This document shows positions 32,401 through 43,035 of a stretch of 52,636 nucleotides of DNA, piece after piece (the first letter of the stretch is position 1; every line of letters starts with the position of its first letter). A program made the position numbers and the translations under genes. Where the stretch lies: NCBI GenBank assembly GCA_016987375.1, contig PJRA01000401.1:871015-923650 (forward strand). Reading direction: 5' to 3'. The DNA comes from Brachionus koreanus (taxonomy: Eukaryota > Rotifera > Eurotatoria > Ploima > Brachionidae). The notes beneath the pieces were generated by a model that saw nothing but the letters and a program-made list of their open reading frames with translations, was not told where the DNA came from and did no database searches.

Positions 32401-33194
32401 TAAATAAACTAGTTGATGTTGTTCCTAACAAATATTTTCCTACTAAGGAGTCAATGTACAAAGTGTATCTTGGAGTTCATGACCGAACTATGATTGATTT
32501 TACACAAAATATCGAACCAGCTATAGCGGTTAATGTAGCAAAAATAATCAAAGTATATTCTAAAATTTTAAAGAATATTTTTTTTTCAAAATTGTTCAAA
32601 GCATGAAGAGTATAGTTCTGAAAATGAATTAAATGATATAGCTATCTTAAAACTCGAAAGATATGTGGAGCTAAATGAGAATATTCAAGTAGCTTGTTTG
32701 CCTAGAACAAATCAAAAGTATCCTATTGATGTAGACATTCCCGCTTGGGTTATGGGCTGGGGTGCTTTGTCTTATGGAGGTCAAGCTTCTTTCAAACTTA
32801 GAAACGTCAAAATTAATGTATACGATGGAAGCTTTTGTTCAGATGTTATAAAAAATTATCAGAAAAATTGGAGTTCTCAAATTTGTGCTGGAGATATTAC
32901 AGGAGGAAAAGATTCTTGTCAAGGAGACTCGGGCAATAGCTTATTTGTGACTGATTTAGTTAATGATAAACAGAAATATGTTGCTATTGGAATAGGTAAT
33001 TATCATTTTTTAATATTTTTTTTAAATATTCACAAAATTTTCTAAAAAAGTCTCCTATGGCGAAAGATGTGGTCTAATTAATAAACCTGGGTAAAAACAA
33101 AATTTTGTATAAAAATTAAACTAATTTTTCTTTTATCAGGGTTTACACTCGGATCAGTTATTTCTTAAATTGGATAAAAAAACACTCTGGTTAA
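29497..33194 (+). CDS. Type II transmembrane trypsin-like serine protease
   Basis: Six exons: 29497-30178, 30245-30490, 32191-32552, 32602-32995, 33051-33090 and 33140-33194. They make 1779 bases, 592 residues, with all phases matching. The N-terminal ~200 residues are hydrophilic, basic and cytoplasmic. A membrane anchor follows at about 198-224 (YLIIFTVCIVIFVIIGIVL), then a Thr/Ser-rich stem and a short Cys block (CDYGFSGTDCQDECGKSF). The protease domain begins after VK at IVGG. The catalytic triad is His in LTAAHC, Asp in LNDIAILKL and Ser in CQGDSG. Asp six residues before the Ser predicts cleavage after Lys or Arg. The usual GDSGGP is GDSGNS here. The fifth and sixth exons supply SYGERCG and KPGVYTRI. 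Introns of 49-66 bases were placed by GT-AG ends and family alignment; the 1.7-kb intron could hide another stem exon. Confidence 0.9.
30491..32190 (+). other. 1.7-kb intron of the serine protease gene
   Basis: It runs from a consensus GTAAGT donor to a TTAG acceptor. It is AT-rich and contains the hairpin element at 31771-32043. I found no further exon of matching phase. Confidence 0.6.
31771..32043. mobile_element. Palindromic MITE-like element in protease intron
   Basis: Bases 31771-31866 and 31948-32043 are imperfect reverse complements. Shared blocks include AAATTAAAATAACTTTTTTT, TCTAAAAATGTTCTGC and ATCACCCAAAT. The loop is about 80 bases. Its outer arm, ATAACTTTTTTTCTAAGGGT then CTAAAAATGTTCTGC, is clearly related to the 43036-43361 hairpin (ATAACTTTTGTTCTAAAGGC then CTAAATTTGTTCTGC). 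Both elements therefore belong to one family, this one older. A decayed piece of the central part occurs near 37850-37935. Confidence 0.7.
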
Positions 33195-33454
33195 TTTATT
33201 TTATTTATTAAAAAAAATTATGCTTTTAAAGCATTTTAGAATAATTCAATATTTAAAAGCTTTATAAAAATAAAAGAATTAAAAATTCCTAATTTAATTT
33301 TTAATAAAAAAATTTTAAACCATTTTGTTGTTTCTACCGTATTACCTTGCTTTAGACGTGCATCAATAGTCGAATAAGCATGTTTAGTCCATGCCGAGTC
33401 AAAAACCCTGACCATGTTAAAAAAACTAATTAAAAATACGATGCACCAGAGTCT

Positions 33455-34180
33455 TAATTTATTGACTTTAAAAAAGCTTTTGATGTGATAGATTCTAATC
33501 TTCTTCTATTAAAACTCTTCCATTAAGGGTTTGATAATGAATCCTTGGGAGTACTTTCTAATAATTTTAGAAATAGATCACAAATAGTTCGCCTTGGTAA
33601 AGAAAATTCAAAACCTGTATCATTTAAATTTGGATTTCAACAAGGCTCAGTTTTTGGATCTCTTTTTTTTCTTATTTTTGTGAATGACCTTGCTTTTCTT
33701 TTAAAGAAATTCAGTGTTAAGATGCTCGCAGATGACACAACTATTAGTAATTCTGAAAAGGAATTATAGACTGTATTATCTAATTTTCAATTGTCTTTTA
33801 ATACTTTAAAAAATTGGTGTTTTTGCAATAAGGTCGATATAAACTGGTCGAAAAAGTTTTGTATGATTTTTAGTAAAAGAAATATTATTGCTCCTGAAAC
33901 AATACACTAATGTGGAATAGAAATAAAAGAAATAAAAGTTGTCAAAGAAATTGATTGATCATAATCTAAATTTCTGTAAACAAGCTTGCAGTATAACTCT
34001 TGCTGTAGATAAGAAATTGTTTAGTATAAAAGATTCTTTTTTTTGTCAACTTCTGTTAAAGTTCAGTTTTTCAAAACATTTATTCTACCTTATTTTGATT
34101 ATTGTTCAACTCTGTTGTTTTATTCTTTAAAGAGGCAATAATCAAACTGGCCAAAAGTTACTATTTTTCTATTTTTAAAT
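33455..34180 (+). mobile_element. LINE reverse-transcriptase relic
   Basis: Broken plus-strand frames carry the reverse-transcriptase motifs of non-LTR elements in order: DFKKAFDVIDSNLLLLKL, FGFQQGSVFGSLFFLIFVND, the catalytic block as LADDTT (YADD is usual), LKNWCFCNKVDINWSK and finally ILPYFDYCSTLLF. Stop codons interrupt it at several points. It has lost both its ends. Confidence 0.8.
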
Positions 34181-34185
34181 TGTTT

Positions 34186-34560
34186 AAGTTCAAATTTGAA
34201 TTGAAAAATTTTATTGATTTCAATGAAAAAGATTGGAAGAGAAGTCGCTTTAGTTGTATGTCATGGCCGAAACATTACACGTGCAAACACGTTATCGAAA
34301 TAACTCAGCGAACTGCTCTTATCAAAATCCCAGCAAATGTCAAATCAATACCAATTGACCAGAAAAGACGACCCGGTAGACCAAAAGTGACGGTAAATGG
34401 CTTAGAAAGACAACCTTTAAATACAAATATACAAATAAATAATAGAACAGAAATCATTTTTGAGAACGAAGAGGGAGAAAAAATAAATCAAGTTGGATTA
34501 AGAATTATTGCTGAATTTGAAGTAAACATTTGGGATATCAAAAATAAATGCGATATTTGA
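34186..34560 (+). mobile_element. MULE transposase C-terminal (SWIM zinc finger) relic
   Basis: The plus-strand frame contains SCMSWPKHYTCKHVIEI followed by LIKIPANVKSIPIDQKRRPG and a GRPK motif. This is the SWIM zinc finger and basic tail typical of MULE-type transposases (SCxCPxFLKxYxCKHxI ... KxIPxGxKRKxGRPK). The second Cys of the CxC pair is replaced by Ser. The N-terminal transposase domain is absent; the fragment abuts the LINE relic. Confidence 0.7.
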
Positions 34561-34833
34561 AAATTCCTTATCAAAAAGTATCTATCGTATCGAGTAAAAT
34601 TGTTATTCTAGACAAAATTTTAAAGTCCAGTCTTACAAGAAAAATAACCATATGTTTAGTGGTTTGACAAATTAATTTATAAATACAAATCAGAAAATAC
34701 ATTTTTTATTTAAAATATTTCTTTTATTAATTCTGAATTAAATTGTTATTTAAACACTAAAAAATAAAATATTGAAATATATAATTTTTTAGACTTTATT
34801 CATTTAAAAATTATCTTTTAGATACTGAAGTTT

Positions 34834-36354
34834 TTATCTGAGCATTTTATTGAAGATTAAATCGTTGACTGGCGAAAGACCAATGCATGCTCTGAAAAAA
34901 TTCTCAATAGCATTGCGCTGCTTTGAAAGCGAGTTAATTGGCCGTCCCACACTCAAAGGCGCTTTAAGCATGTAGCTCAATATGGACAAAATTGGATGAA
35001 AATTTTCATACACAGTCTGTCCTTCTTCTTTTACTTGAATTCTGGTCATTAGTTCGGTTAGAATTGCCAAATCGAGAATCAAGGGCGAAGCCAGCAACGA
35101 GTCTTCACAAGTATTGTGAATCGAAATAGTCTTTCTACCACCCATGAATATTTCATTTTCATACTCATCCAAAGCTCGTTTACTGTCGCCAACAGACGGC
35201 ACATACTTAATCACAACCACATGATCGGGATGTTCTCCTTTTTTATACAAAATTGGATTAGAGTCGACCATATCATCGACCACATTTGTTTTAGATATTT
35301 CTTTGCTTCTAAATTGACTTGGTGAATTCAGGTTTAGACCGTCATTATTTCCCAAATGATTGTAACTGGTTATACCCAAAGGTTTGATGCCAGCATTAAC
35401 TAAAAAATCAACAAGAACACTTTTGAGTTTGGTCTGGCCAGACTTGAAGTCATCGCCACCAATGTAGACACTTTTTTTGTATGCCAAATCCAACACACCA
35501 GGAACAAATGTATTTTGTGGACTACCATTAATAAATGGACAATTTTCGAGTATACTAGCAATGGCAAACATTGATGAAGCTGATATTTCATGATGATTTT
35601 GCTCGATTGCATTGAGCAAATTGTCCGATGTATCATTTACACCTTGGATCAAATCAGCAAATCGTTCTGTATTAGCTGTCCACAACACAATAACTTTATC
35701 AAGATTGTTTGATTTTTTAAAATTTCTTATATTTTCTCTAATAACTTCAAGTTGATCTCTTTTGTTTGTTTCCTTGATCAAGTTGTCTGCACGATTCTCT
35801 TGATTAGCTGCAATAAAATCTTTGTAGTAAATACTAGGCAAGGGCTTTAGCTTGGCCATTTGGTCGTAGACTTGTCGTTGCAGATCGGGCTCGAGAACTT
35901 GGGCCCGTTCCATAGACTCAGCCAAATTTTTCGAGCTAATGTCCCATCCGCCAATTACCAAATCATCCGGGTCCACCATAGGCAAAAGTTTATTCAAAGG
36001 CACAAATACATCCTCTCCATTTTGGTCGACGCCTATTTTACTAGTCGATGCCAAAAGCAGCGACCCATAATAATTGGCATGTTGTACACCTCTTCTGGTC
36101 TTCCAGCTAAGCTTGTTCTTGTTGGCAATTAGTGCAGCCGTAAGAGTTGATCCATTATTGCCACCCCATCCGACCAGCATTAGTCCCACACGAGGCACTC
36201 TCAAGTCTGTTCTTAACTGGTATTTTTTGAACTCGCTAATCAAGTCAAACTGGTCCGGAGAAGAAGAGCTTTTCACGGCTTTGGTCAGCTCATATGTGTA
36301 ATTGGAGTACAAATAATTGTCTTTTACTTGTGAATTAGGAGAGTTAATGTACAT
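34834..36354 (-). CDS. ISYNA1: myo-inositol-3-phosphate synthase
   Basis: A single uninterrupted frame of 506 codons, close to the usual family length. The enzyme converts glucose 6-phosphate to 1L-myo-inositol 3-phosphate using NAD+, the first committed step of inositol synthesis in the cytosol. Hallmarks are the NAD-binding block [18 protein letters not shown] (about 58-75), [58 protein letters not shown] followed by [31 protein letters not shown], and [20 protein letters not shown]. All core segments are present and undamaged, so it should be active. The upstream gene-free region is on the high-coordinate side. A TATA-like box lies about 60 bases before the ATG. Confidence 0.97.
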   Translation of the reverse strand: MYINSPNSQVKDNYLYSNYTYELTKAVKSSSSPDQFDLISEFKKYQLRTDLRVPRVGLMLVGWGGNNGSTLTAALIANKNKLSWKTRRGVQHANYYGSLLLASTSKIGVDQNGEDVFVPLNKLLPMVDPDDLVIGGWDISSKNLAESMERAQVLEPDLQRQVYDQMAKLKPLPSIYYKDFIAANQENRADNLIKETNKRDQLEVIRENIRNFKKSNNLDKVIVLWTANTERFADLIQGVNDTSDNLLNAIEQNHHEISASSMFAIASILENCPFINGSPQNTFVPGVLDLAYKKSVYIGGDDFKSGQTKLKSVLVDFLVNAGIKPLGITSYNHLGNNDGLNLNSPSQFRSKEISKTNVVDDMVDSNPILYKKGEHPDHVVVIKYVPSVGDSKRALDEYENEIFMGGRKTISIHNTCEDSLLASPLILDLAILTELMTRIQVKEEGQTVYENFHPILSILSYMLKAPLSVGRPINSLSKQRNAIENFFRACIGLSPVNDLIFNKMLR

Positions 36355-36410
36355 GTTTGATTAAACTACTACTAGCAAAATATTGTGAATTGTAAATTAG
36401 ACACAGCACA

Positions 36411-36420
36411 GATATTTATA
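36411..36420 (-). promoter_or_regulatory. TATA-like box before inositol-phosphate synthase
   Basis: The minus strand reads TATAAATATC about 57-66 bases before the ATG at 36354. This spacing would allow a start site some 30 bases downstream and a short 5' leader. In such AT-rich DNA a chance match is possible. Confidence 0.35.
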
Positions 36421-36429
36421 TGGTTTTTA

Positions 36430-38080
36430 AAATGATGGTTCGATAGACAATTATTTTAAATTATATTCAAGTCATTACAAGAACACGTTTTAAGATGAAA
36501 AAAAAGTAAAAAGCTTTTTTCACTTTTTATCTGTTTAATTAAAAGCATACCTTTTTTATGATGATTTTATTTTTTTTTAAAGAATATGAAAAAATTTTTC
36601 AAGAATCATCAATTTATTATGGGTTGTTTAATTGGTCCTCAATGTTATTCAACAATATTTGATTTAATTTTTATATATTTTTTTTCAATAGAATATTTTT
36701 TATTCAAAATTTTGGTGACAAATTGATTAGCAAGTAATTAAGAAAAATTTAATTCAAAAAATTATATAATTATATAATTCATTCATTTTTTTCAACTTGA
36801 AAATGCAATATTGCATTAGAAAATCTAGAAAATTTTAAAGCTATTTTTATGCTAATTTAGTTTGAAAAAAAATTCCAAGTGCATGAGTAAGACAATGTTT
36901 AGTTATTAGAAAGCATTTTAATCGAAAAAAATAAATTAATAGTAATGCTTATTGAATAAAAAAATTACCTAGTCATCTCGCTGCTTTTTTTTATTTTACA
37001 TAGGTTTTGTTATCAATAAACTTTAGCATTTAAAATTTTTAAAAGATACTATTACTTGTATTGTTAGAACCATATTTGTTTGAAACTTAAGCCTTTATTT
37101 TATTTAATAAAAGTAATTTGTCTTCCATATAGAAAAAAAACCATCCATCAAAACATTTGGCATATTCAGCTACTTTATCAAAGAAAAAAAGTAATTAGAA
37201 GGCATTTTAACTCTTTTTTAACTCTAAAAATTAAAACAAAAAAATAATGTTTAAGAAATTTTTTATTCAAAATTTTTTTCCTCTTCAATTAAATTAAAAT
37301 TTCAAAATTTACTACACTTTATGTCAAAAAAAATATTCATAAAGACCCAGAGAATATTTTTTAAAACCAAGTTAAAATTTTGAACTATTAAATACTAGAT
37401 CAAAATCAGTTGATTAAGACCAGTCTGAATTTTTAATTAATGATTTATTGGGTCCAGACTAATTCAAAAGTAAAATAAGAGTCATTTTGAAGTTTTTTCA
37501 AAATCAAGTCAGTGACTTCTAAAAAATATCAAAAGTCTTTTGACATTAAAAAGACTTTGACTTTATGACTTTTGAACAACTCTGTTACAACTGTGGTCTT
37601 TGAATTCATAAGATCATCATGAAAAAATGGCTGAACAAGTTTTGCTTCCTCATGAATAGATAGCCCTGCTTTAATAGCATTTTTGACCATCACCAAAATT
37701 TTGACAAGGTGTAAAAATGTTTATTGACTAAGACAGCTTTTGATACATTTCTTTCTATTTGAATAGCAAAAATTAAAAGATAACCTTTTGATTTTTTAAT
37801 AAACAATTAATCTATTAGAAGACAAAAGAGTCTAAATTGATGGTCAATGGTCAAGTCTGTGTAAAAACTCTGCAATGGTGCAAAAAATATATGAATAAAA
37901 AAAATATTAAAATTAAATTGCAAATTAAAATTAAATTAAAATTAAATAAAAAAATATTAAAGGTATTATAGTTTATTGTTAATAAAAAATGAGTTTTTTG
38001 CCTATAAAATTACTAAATAAAAGTTACGAAATGACTTAAAGACTGTGCAGTTGATTTAATCAAGGTGTTTGCTGTGATTC
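36430..38080. other. AT-rich intergenic region, no gene seen
   Basis: No supported gene. Near 37850-37935 lies a decayed fragment similar to the central part of the 31771-32043 element (GTCTGTGTAAAAACTCTGCA, then AATGGTGCAAAA). Confidence 0.5.
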
Positions 38081-38580
38081 TTGTTTGTCTTATTCATCTT
38101 GTACTTTCATCAACATTCTCGGTCATTCAATTTCTTTTTTCATATATTCTAAAGCAACAAAAAAATGCCATACAGCCTTCACAATTGCGTGTATCAGAAG
38201 CAATTACGACAAGAAGCACAAGCTCAATCTCAAAATAGAGCAAGAAAAAATACCATTTGAACCAAAACGTAACCTCTTAGGCATCAAACTGGATCCAAAG
38301 ATTACCTACAAATGCCATCTACAATTTTTAAAAAAATTAAAAAAGAATACATAGACTTATACATATACATAGACTTACTCGCAGAATCAAAAGCTTTAAA
38401 TGGAAATCATCCTCAAAAATCTTTTCATTGTTCGATTTCTATTTCATTATTTTAAATTCTGTAACAGAAAAAATAAAGCTAAATCTTTAAAAGCAAGAAC
38501 AAGACAAGAATTTCTAACTGAATAGGCTAAAAAGAAGGCGCTGTCTGATTCAGCGCTGTCCAGAAGAATTTTCCCTTTAA
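38080..38580 (+). mobile_element. LINE reverse-transcriptase C-terminal relic
   Basis: The plus-strand frame reads KIEQEKIPFEPKRNLLGIKL, then DPKITYKCHL. This matches the thumb segment following the reverse transcriptase in many non-LTR elements (IxxxxIPxxxxxxxLGxxLDxxLxxxxHI). Further C-terminal debris follows to about 38570 (AKKKALSDSALSRRIF) with stops. It is non-functional. Confidence 0.55.
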
Positions 38581-38951
38581 ATTAAATTTTGAATTAATAA
38601 ATATTTAAAAAAAAATTATCAAAATTTATTTTAAGATAAAAATAAAATTAAAAATATTGAAACTAGAGTTCTAAAGATATTGTTAAAAAAAAAATTGAAT
38701 TTTTTTTGCAATAAAACTATTTTAAAAAATTTTTATTTTAAATCACAATCACTAATATCTATTAGTCTGATTTAGATATAAACCGACAAAAAGGAAAGTT
38801 TTTTCCATTCAAAATATTAATTTATATGCATTGCTAAATTAATAATTTGATGTAAAATAAATTTACGAGCTAAATAGAGAATATCTTTTATTCAAAAAAC
38901 AAGTCTAGCCTTTATTTATGAAATATAAATGCTTCACTTTTAAATGATAGC

Positions 38952-39548
38952 ATGAACAACCACTTTAGCTTTAAATATGAAGTTGGTCTGCTAGGAATAG
39001 AGATCACAACTCTGTCAGTTTTTATTCCAATTTGTATATTTTTATTCATTACTGGTGTATTAAGCGAGTTTTTAACTTTCTTCCAATATTGTTTGTCTGA
39101 TATGGTCAATGAGGAATCTTTTATAGATACAAAAAAAATTAAAACTGCAGACGACTCAGTAGAACTTGGCTCAATTTCAAGTACAGACTCGAGTGATAAT
39201 CTAATTGAAAAAGTCACCAAACAGGTCGATGAGCCCGCATTGGTGAATCATGAGGCTCATTTTGATCTAATTAAATATCATCCATTTGACTATGACAGCA
39301 AATTAGTCTTTCAAATGGAACAATTTCGGACTCATCAAGTCCCTTTCATGCTCAAATGCTTGTACAAAGTAAATCAACTGTTGGCTGGATACGCAATTAT
39401 GATCATAGTCATGTCGTTTAACTTTTGGATTTTATCTAGCATTATTCTAGGCTATACTTTTGGTTATTATTTATTTTTCAGCAATTGGAAATATAATTTT
39501 GTTTTAGTTTCTAAAATATTGGTTTTATGTGAAAAAATATTCGGATAG
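38952..39548 (+). CDS. CTR-type copper transporter (SLC31 family)
   Basis: A 198-codon single frame, preceded by an in-frame stop, so the start is fixed. Residues 13-45 form the first membrane helix. An acidic cytoplasmic loop of about 90 residues follows. Helices 2 and 3 carry the two family signatures: MIIVM (M150-x3-M154) in helix 2 and GYTFG (G167-x3-G171) in helix 3. The surrounding text, LLAGYAIMIIVMSFNFWILS, matches the CTR pattern closely. CTR proteins are homotrimers that pass Cu(I) through a Met-lined pore. The extracellular N-terminus is very short (MNNHF) and lacks the usual Met- or His-rich repeats, which argues for low-affinity or intracellular-membrane use, as in CTR2-like members. 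That last point is inference. Confidence 0.85.
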   Translation: MNNHFSFKYEVGLLGIEITTLSVFIPICIFLFITGVLSEFLTFFQYCLSDMVNEESFIDTKKIKTADDSVELGSISSTDSSDNLIEKVTKQVDEPALVNHEAHFDLIKYHPFDYDSKLVFQMEQFRTHQVPFMLKCLYKVNQLLAGYAIMIIVMSFNFWILSSIILGYTFGYYLFFSNWKYNFVLVSKILVLCEKIFG

Positions 39549-40120
39549 TTTTATTTTTAGTTTTCAGTGAGAAAATTATGAAATGTCAGCAACTTTTAAT
39601 GCGAAAAAAAAATTTGTTTTATCAAAGCTTATTTTTAATTAATGTTTTTAAAAACAAGTATTAAATAAAAAAGTAAATTTTATTCAATTAGATATTTATT
39701 CTGGTGCCTAATTTAATATTTTTTTAATTAAAAAAATTAGATTCCAGTAGACTTGAGTTTACTAAGAAAAAATTGTATCATTAGATTTCAAATGTACAAG
39801 TCAAATGACTCTTTTTAGATAAAAAAAATTAAAGACAAATTATTATTTAATATTATTTAAAAAATTTGAGGTAGACTTCGGGCCCACAGAGTGGAACTGA
39901 GTCGTTCTTTTTAGTCCAAAAAATATAAAAGAATGATAAGGACTCTAATAAGTATAGGTTGAACGATTTGTGAATAAAGTGTGTAGAATAAAAAATGACA
40001 CAAAATAATTTTTATCATAATTTAAATTTTTTTATTTAAAAAGGCTTTTGAATTTTTTCTAAAATTATAACTGAACCTTCTTAATTTGAAAAAAATAATA
40101 TCAATTTTAGCTTTCAAATT
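39549..40120. other. AT-rich intergenic region, no gene seen
   Basis: No open frame or repeat of interest was recognised between the copper transporter and the transposase relic. Confidence 0.5.
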
Positions 40121-40124
40121 TCAC

Positions 40125-40520
40125 CAAAAATCTTCAATTGGTCGTGCTTTTGGTACGCTTGCTAGATTCACTTTTTTAGCAACATACCTTACATTTTTTT
40201 CTAACATAAAATTCCTTACTATATTGGCTTAATGAGATGATGCTAAGTCGGGCCAAAATACATAATTGCCATCCTGATAATTTCTTTAATCATTGGTTCA
40301 AGTCGGTTCTTAATAAACTCTACAAGGTAGACATGTTCGCTTATTCTGCGTTGTGAAATAGCCAACCAGACCATTAATTTTTCTTCAATTTTTTTAACGT
40401 ACTTGTTCTTTACACTATCCGGTGTCTTGCTAACATTACTGCTATAAAAATGTCATTCCCTGACAGCGCGCTGTTCCCAAAAGTGAATAATGACTAATCA
40501 TTAATTTTTGTTACTTTTCA
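40125..40520 (-). mobile_element. Decayed Tc1/mariner transposase relic
   Basis: Minus-strand frames, broken by stops and shifts, give KKIEEKLMVWLAISQRRISE, FIKNRLEPMIKEI, MAIMYFGP (the block around the second catalytic residue) and, at the end, QLKIFG. They parallel the better-preserved element at 18394-19080 (PKKVLVWIVISDRDMPKPLF, FNKRLLPF, DYVFWPDLASAH). Both come from related families. This copy is older and dead. Confidence 0.6.
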
Positions 40521-40838
40521 CAAAGTTGTACATATCTTTTTTGATGGTTTCGTACATTTTTTACTAACAGCTTTTGAAAATTCAACTTATTTTTTTTATT
40601 TTAAAGCTAGGATCAGTCTGATTTTAAATTTTGAAAAAATTGGGAAATATCTTGTCCACTCTTAAAGCAAATTGAACTTAACTTTTGTGCCATTTTTATT
40701 CTACACCCGTTATTAACAATTATTTTTTAATCTAGTTATAACAATAATTTTTAATATTTAAAGTTTTTTAAAAAAAAAAGCATAATAAAACTCAAATTTT
40801 ATTCAATAAAAAAATACAAAAAAATAGTGATTTTTTTT

Positions 40839-41858
40839 TCATAGTTTTGACAACTTAAAATTTAGCAAATACTGTTTGTTTTCTCTTTCTAGATTTCTGA
40901 TTGATTTTAGTGAGTTAAAAAACCAAATTAATAAGATTAAATGAATAGAACAGAATATAAAAATAAAAACAAAAAACATTATTATATCAGTTTGTACGAC
41001 ATAATCTTTGTGAGAAAAAAAGCCAACTAAGGCATGCCACGCGCAATTAAGACAAAGATAGAAAATACACGTTATAGAGTACTTATCCAATGAAGTCATG
41101 TAGGATATTGTGGGCAGAGACCTGTTTGTGACCCATTTGAATGAAGCACTAGTCAACACCAGAGTAAAGCATGTCTGCAATCTGCTCTGTGGTAATTTAC
41201 AGTCAATAGAAAAAATGCACAAAGACAATAAAGTAATTAATAAGATTATGAAATATGCATTATATAAATAGTAACCGCTGAGTCTAGAACAATAGCTAGT
41301 GACAACAAATTTGGCCGATTGTTTGCTGCTAATAAGCATTTGAGCTGGTTCGTCTTCTTTGTATTCATCATAAGAAGCACGATCAGCTACTTTGACTAGT
41401 TTATACAAACACCATTTTTGTTGATCATGAAATATTTTTTCAGCCTTTTGATCAATTAAACATGGACGATCCGGGTCCGATTTAAGCTCTACTTCATTTA
41501 ATTTCAATTTAGAGCTAATGACTATGCTTAGCTCTTGAATATCTAGAGGAAAATGTTCCAATTCAAGCTTTTCCCAAAAATATCCTTTTACTATTCTTTT
41601 CTCAAACACTTTGGTCATGTCATAGAATTTTTGAAGCTCATAACTTATTTCCTCTTTTGGTTCATTGATCGAATTTTCAATGTACAATTTTGGATTCCAG
41701 TCAAAATGTGGATTATATCTGTCTGTTGCTTTGTAAATTATCCAATTTGATTCTATCTGAATTTCGGCATAGAATCTCTCATGAATGGTGTCTATATCGC
41801 CAAAGCGCATGAACTGGACGCTTATGTGAACCTCATGGCTTGTTTTATTTGAATTCAT
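40839..41858 (-). CDS. Pentameric ligand-gated ion channel-like protein lacking the Cys-loop
   Basis: A single frame of 339 codons. Residues 1-195 form a beta-rich extracellular-type domain with a conserved FPLDIQ motif (103-108), the core of the Cys-loop-receptor signature. The paired cysteines of the loop itself are absent. Four membrane segments follow at about 197-218, 226-245, 258-280 and 291-315. The M2-M3 region RLQTCFTLVLTSASFKWVTN, then RSLPTISYMTSLDKY, is typical of the superfamily. The M3-M4 loop is only about 10 residues. No signal peptide is visible, so a 5' exon may be missing, or the N-terminus is unusual. The ligand is unknown. Residues for aromatic binding loops cannot be assigned with confidence. 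Confidence 0.8.
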   Translation of the reverse strand: MNSNKTSHEVHISVQFMRFGDIDTIHERFYAEIQIESNWIIYKATDRYNPHFDWNPKLYIENSINEPKEEISYELQKFYDMTKVFEKRIVKGYFWEKLELEHFPLDIQELSIVISSKLKLNEVELKSDPDRPCLIDQKAEKIFHDQQKWCLYKLVKVADRASYDEYKEDEPAQMLISSKQSAKFVVTSYCSRLSGYYLYNAYFIILLITLLSLCIFSIDCKLPQSRLQTCFTLVLTSASFKWVTNRSLPTISYMTSLDKYSITCIFYLCLNCAWHALVGFFSHKDYVVQTDIIMFFVFIFIFCSIHLILLIWFFNSLKSIRNLERENKQYLLNFKLSKL

Positions 41859-42895
41859 TTTACACTCCTAGCTATTTTAAAATTTAGAATCGATAAAATT
41901 TAATAAACTGTAAACTCTTTGTTTCTGTTATTTTAGCTCTAGAAAATTTGATCGATTGTTTAAGAGTTGGTTGGTAAATATTGCTTGTCAATAGTGTAAA
42001 TATCAATAAATTAAAAATTCATGAATTGAAATACCTTTATTTTTTTAAAATGAGTCAGGTTCGTTTCATTGTTTCTTAAAATTGAGCCTAATCAAATGAA
42101 AGCTTTAAAAAAATATGAGAATATTTTGACTAATTTATTTTGACTGCGATTATCGATTTCAAACATGAACAGCTATTTGAGGAAAAGAAGAAGATATTTG
42201 GATAGAAGAGCCGAAATTTAGCTTGTTAGGGTATTTTCTAAAAGTCAATGAGCTGATTTGAAATATGTAATTTTTTTATTTATCTGACAATTAGTTAAGG
42301 AAATATGGTGCTTTTAAGTTTTAAGTTTAATCATATTTTTTATTGTATTAAACAAAAATTGACAAGTTAAATTAAAAAATAGTCTTATTGACAGTCGCAT
42401 CAAATCGACACTCTTAAAAAATTGAGCCTATCATCAAGAATTACTTATTAGTACATCTTAACAAAACATAAATTCTCTTACTAATGTTGATGTATTATTG
42501 ATGCTGCTCAAAAAAGTGTCCCTCTTCGATCTCAGATATATTTTAAATCAAATTTACCCAAGAACATTGTATCATTTTGTCTTGATTTTGATTTTTTAAT
42601 GCTCAACTAAATTTTTTATGTATGAAATTTCTGCAAAAATTTTTTGTATTCAGAATTTTGCACGATACTTGGTTGTAGTCTAATATGTTTTGCATGAAAA
42701 CATGTCTTTTTACTCATTTTACACTTTTCATATTTGCATTATTTTGCCCGATTTTCATAAGAATACTTTTAAATATTTATTTATTATAATAATTATTATT
42801 CATTTAGCTACCTATTAAAATAAAACTAAAACTGTTTTTGTACAATAAAGCTTGTTATTTTAGGTATGTGTTACCGGTTTAATATAAATACAATT
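41859..42895. other. AT-rich intergenic region, no gene seen
   Basis: Upstream side of the channel-like gene. Nothing recognisable was found apart from short chance frames. Confidence 0.5.
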
Positions 42896-42990
42896 TATTT
42901 ATTATTAAAAACTGAAGTTCTATTATTTATTTTATCTATTTTTATTATTTATTTATTTGTTTTCTGTACCGAGCTAGAGCTCCTTCAGAG
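42896..42990 (-). mobile_element. 3' end of LINE-like element, second copy
   Basis: On the minus strand: CTGAAGGAGCTCTAGCTCGG, then TACAG followed by an AAATAAATAATAA tail. This is the same end as at 1-95 on the plus strand. The copy is truncated at its 5' side near 42990. Confidence 0.5.
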
Positions 42991-43035
42991 TAAAGTAAAA
43001 AAATAAAAATAGAGTTAATAGTATAAGATGGCAAT

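Noticed and set aside
33340..33450. GC-richer stretch before the LINE relic
   Set aside because: No readable frame or RNA fold; probably more of the decayed element.
42163..42218. Short plus frame MNSYLRKRRRYLDRRAEI
   Set aside because: Eighteen codons with no continuation or plausible exon partner.
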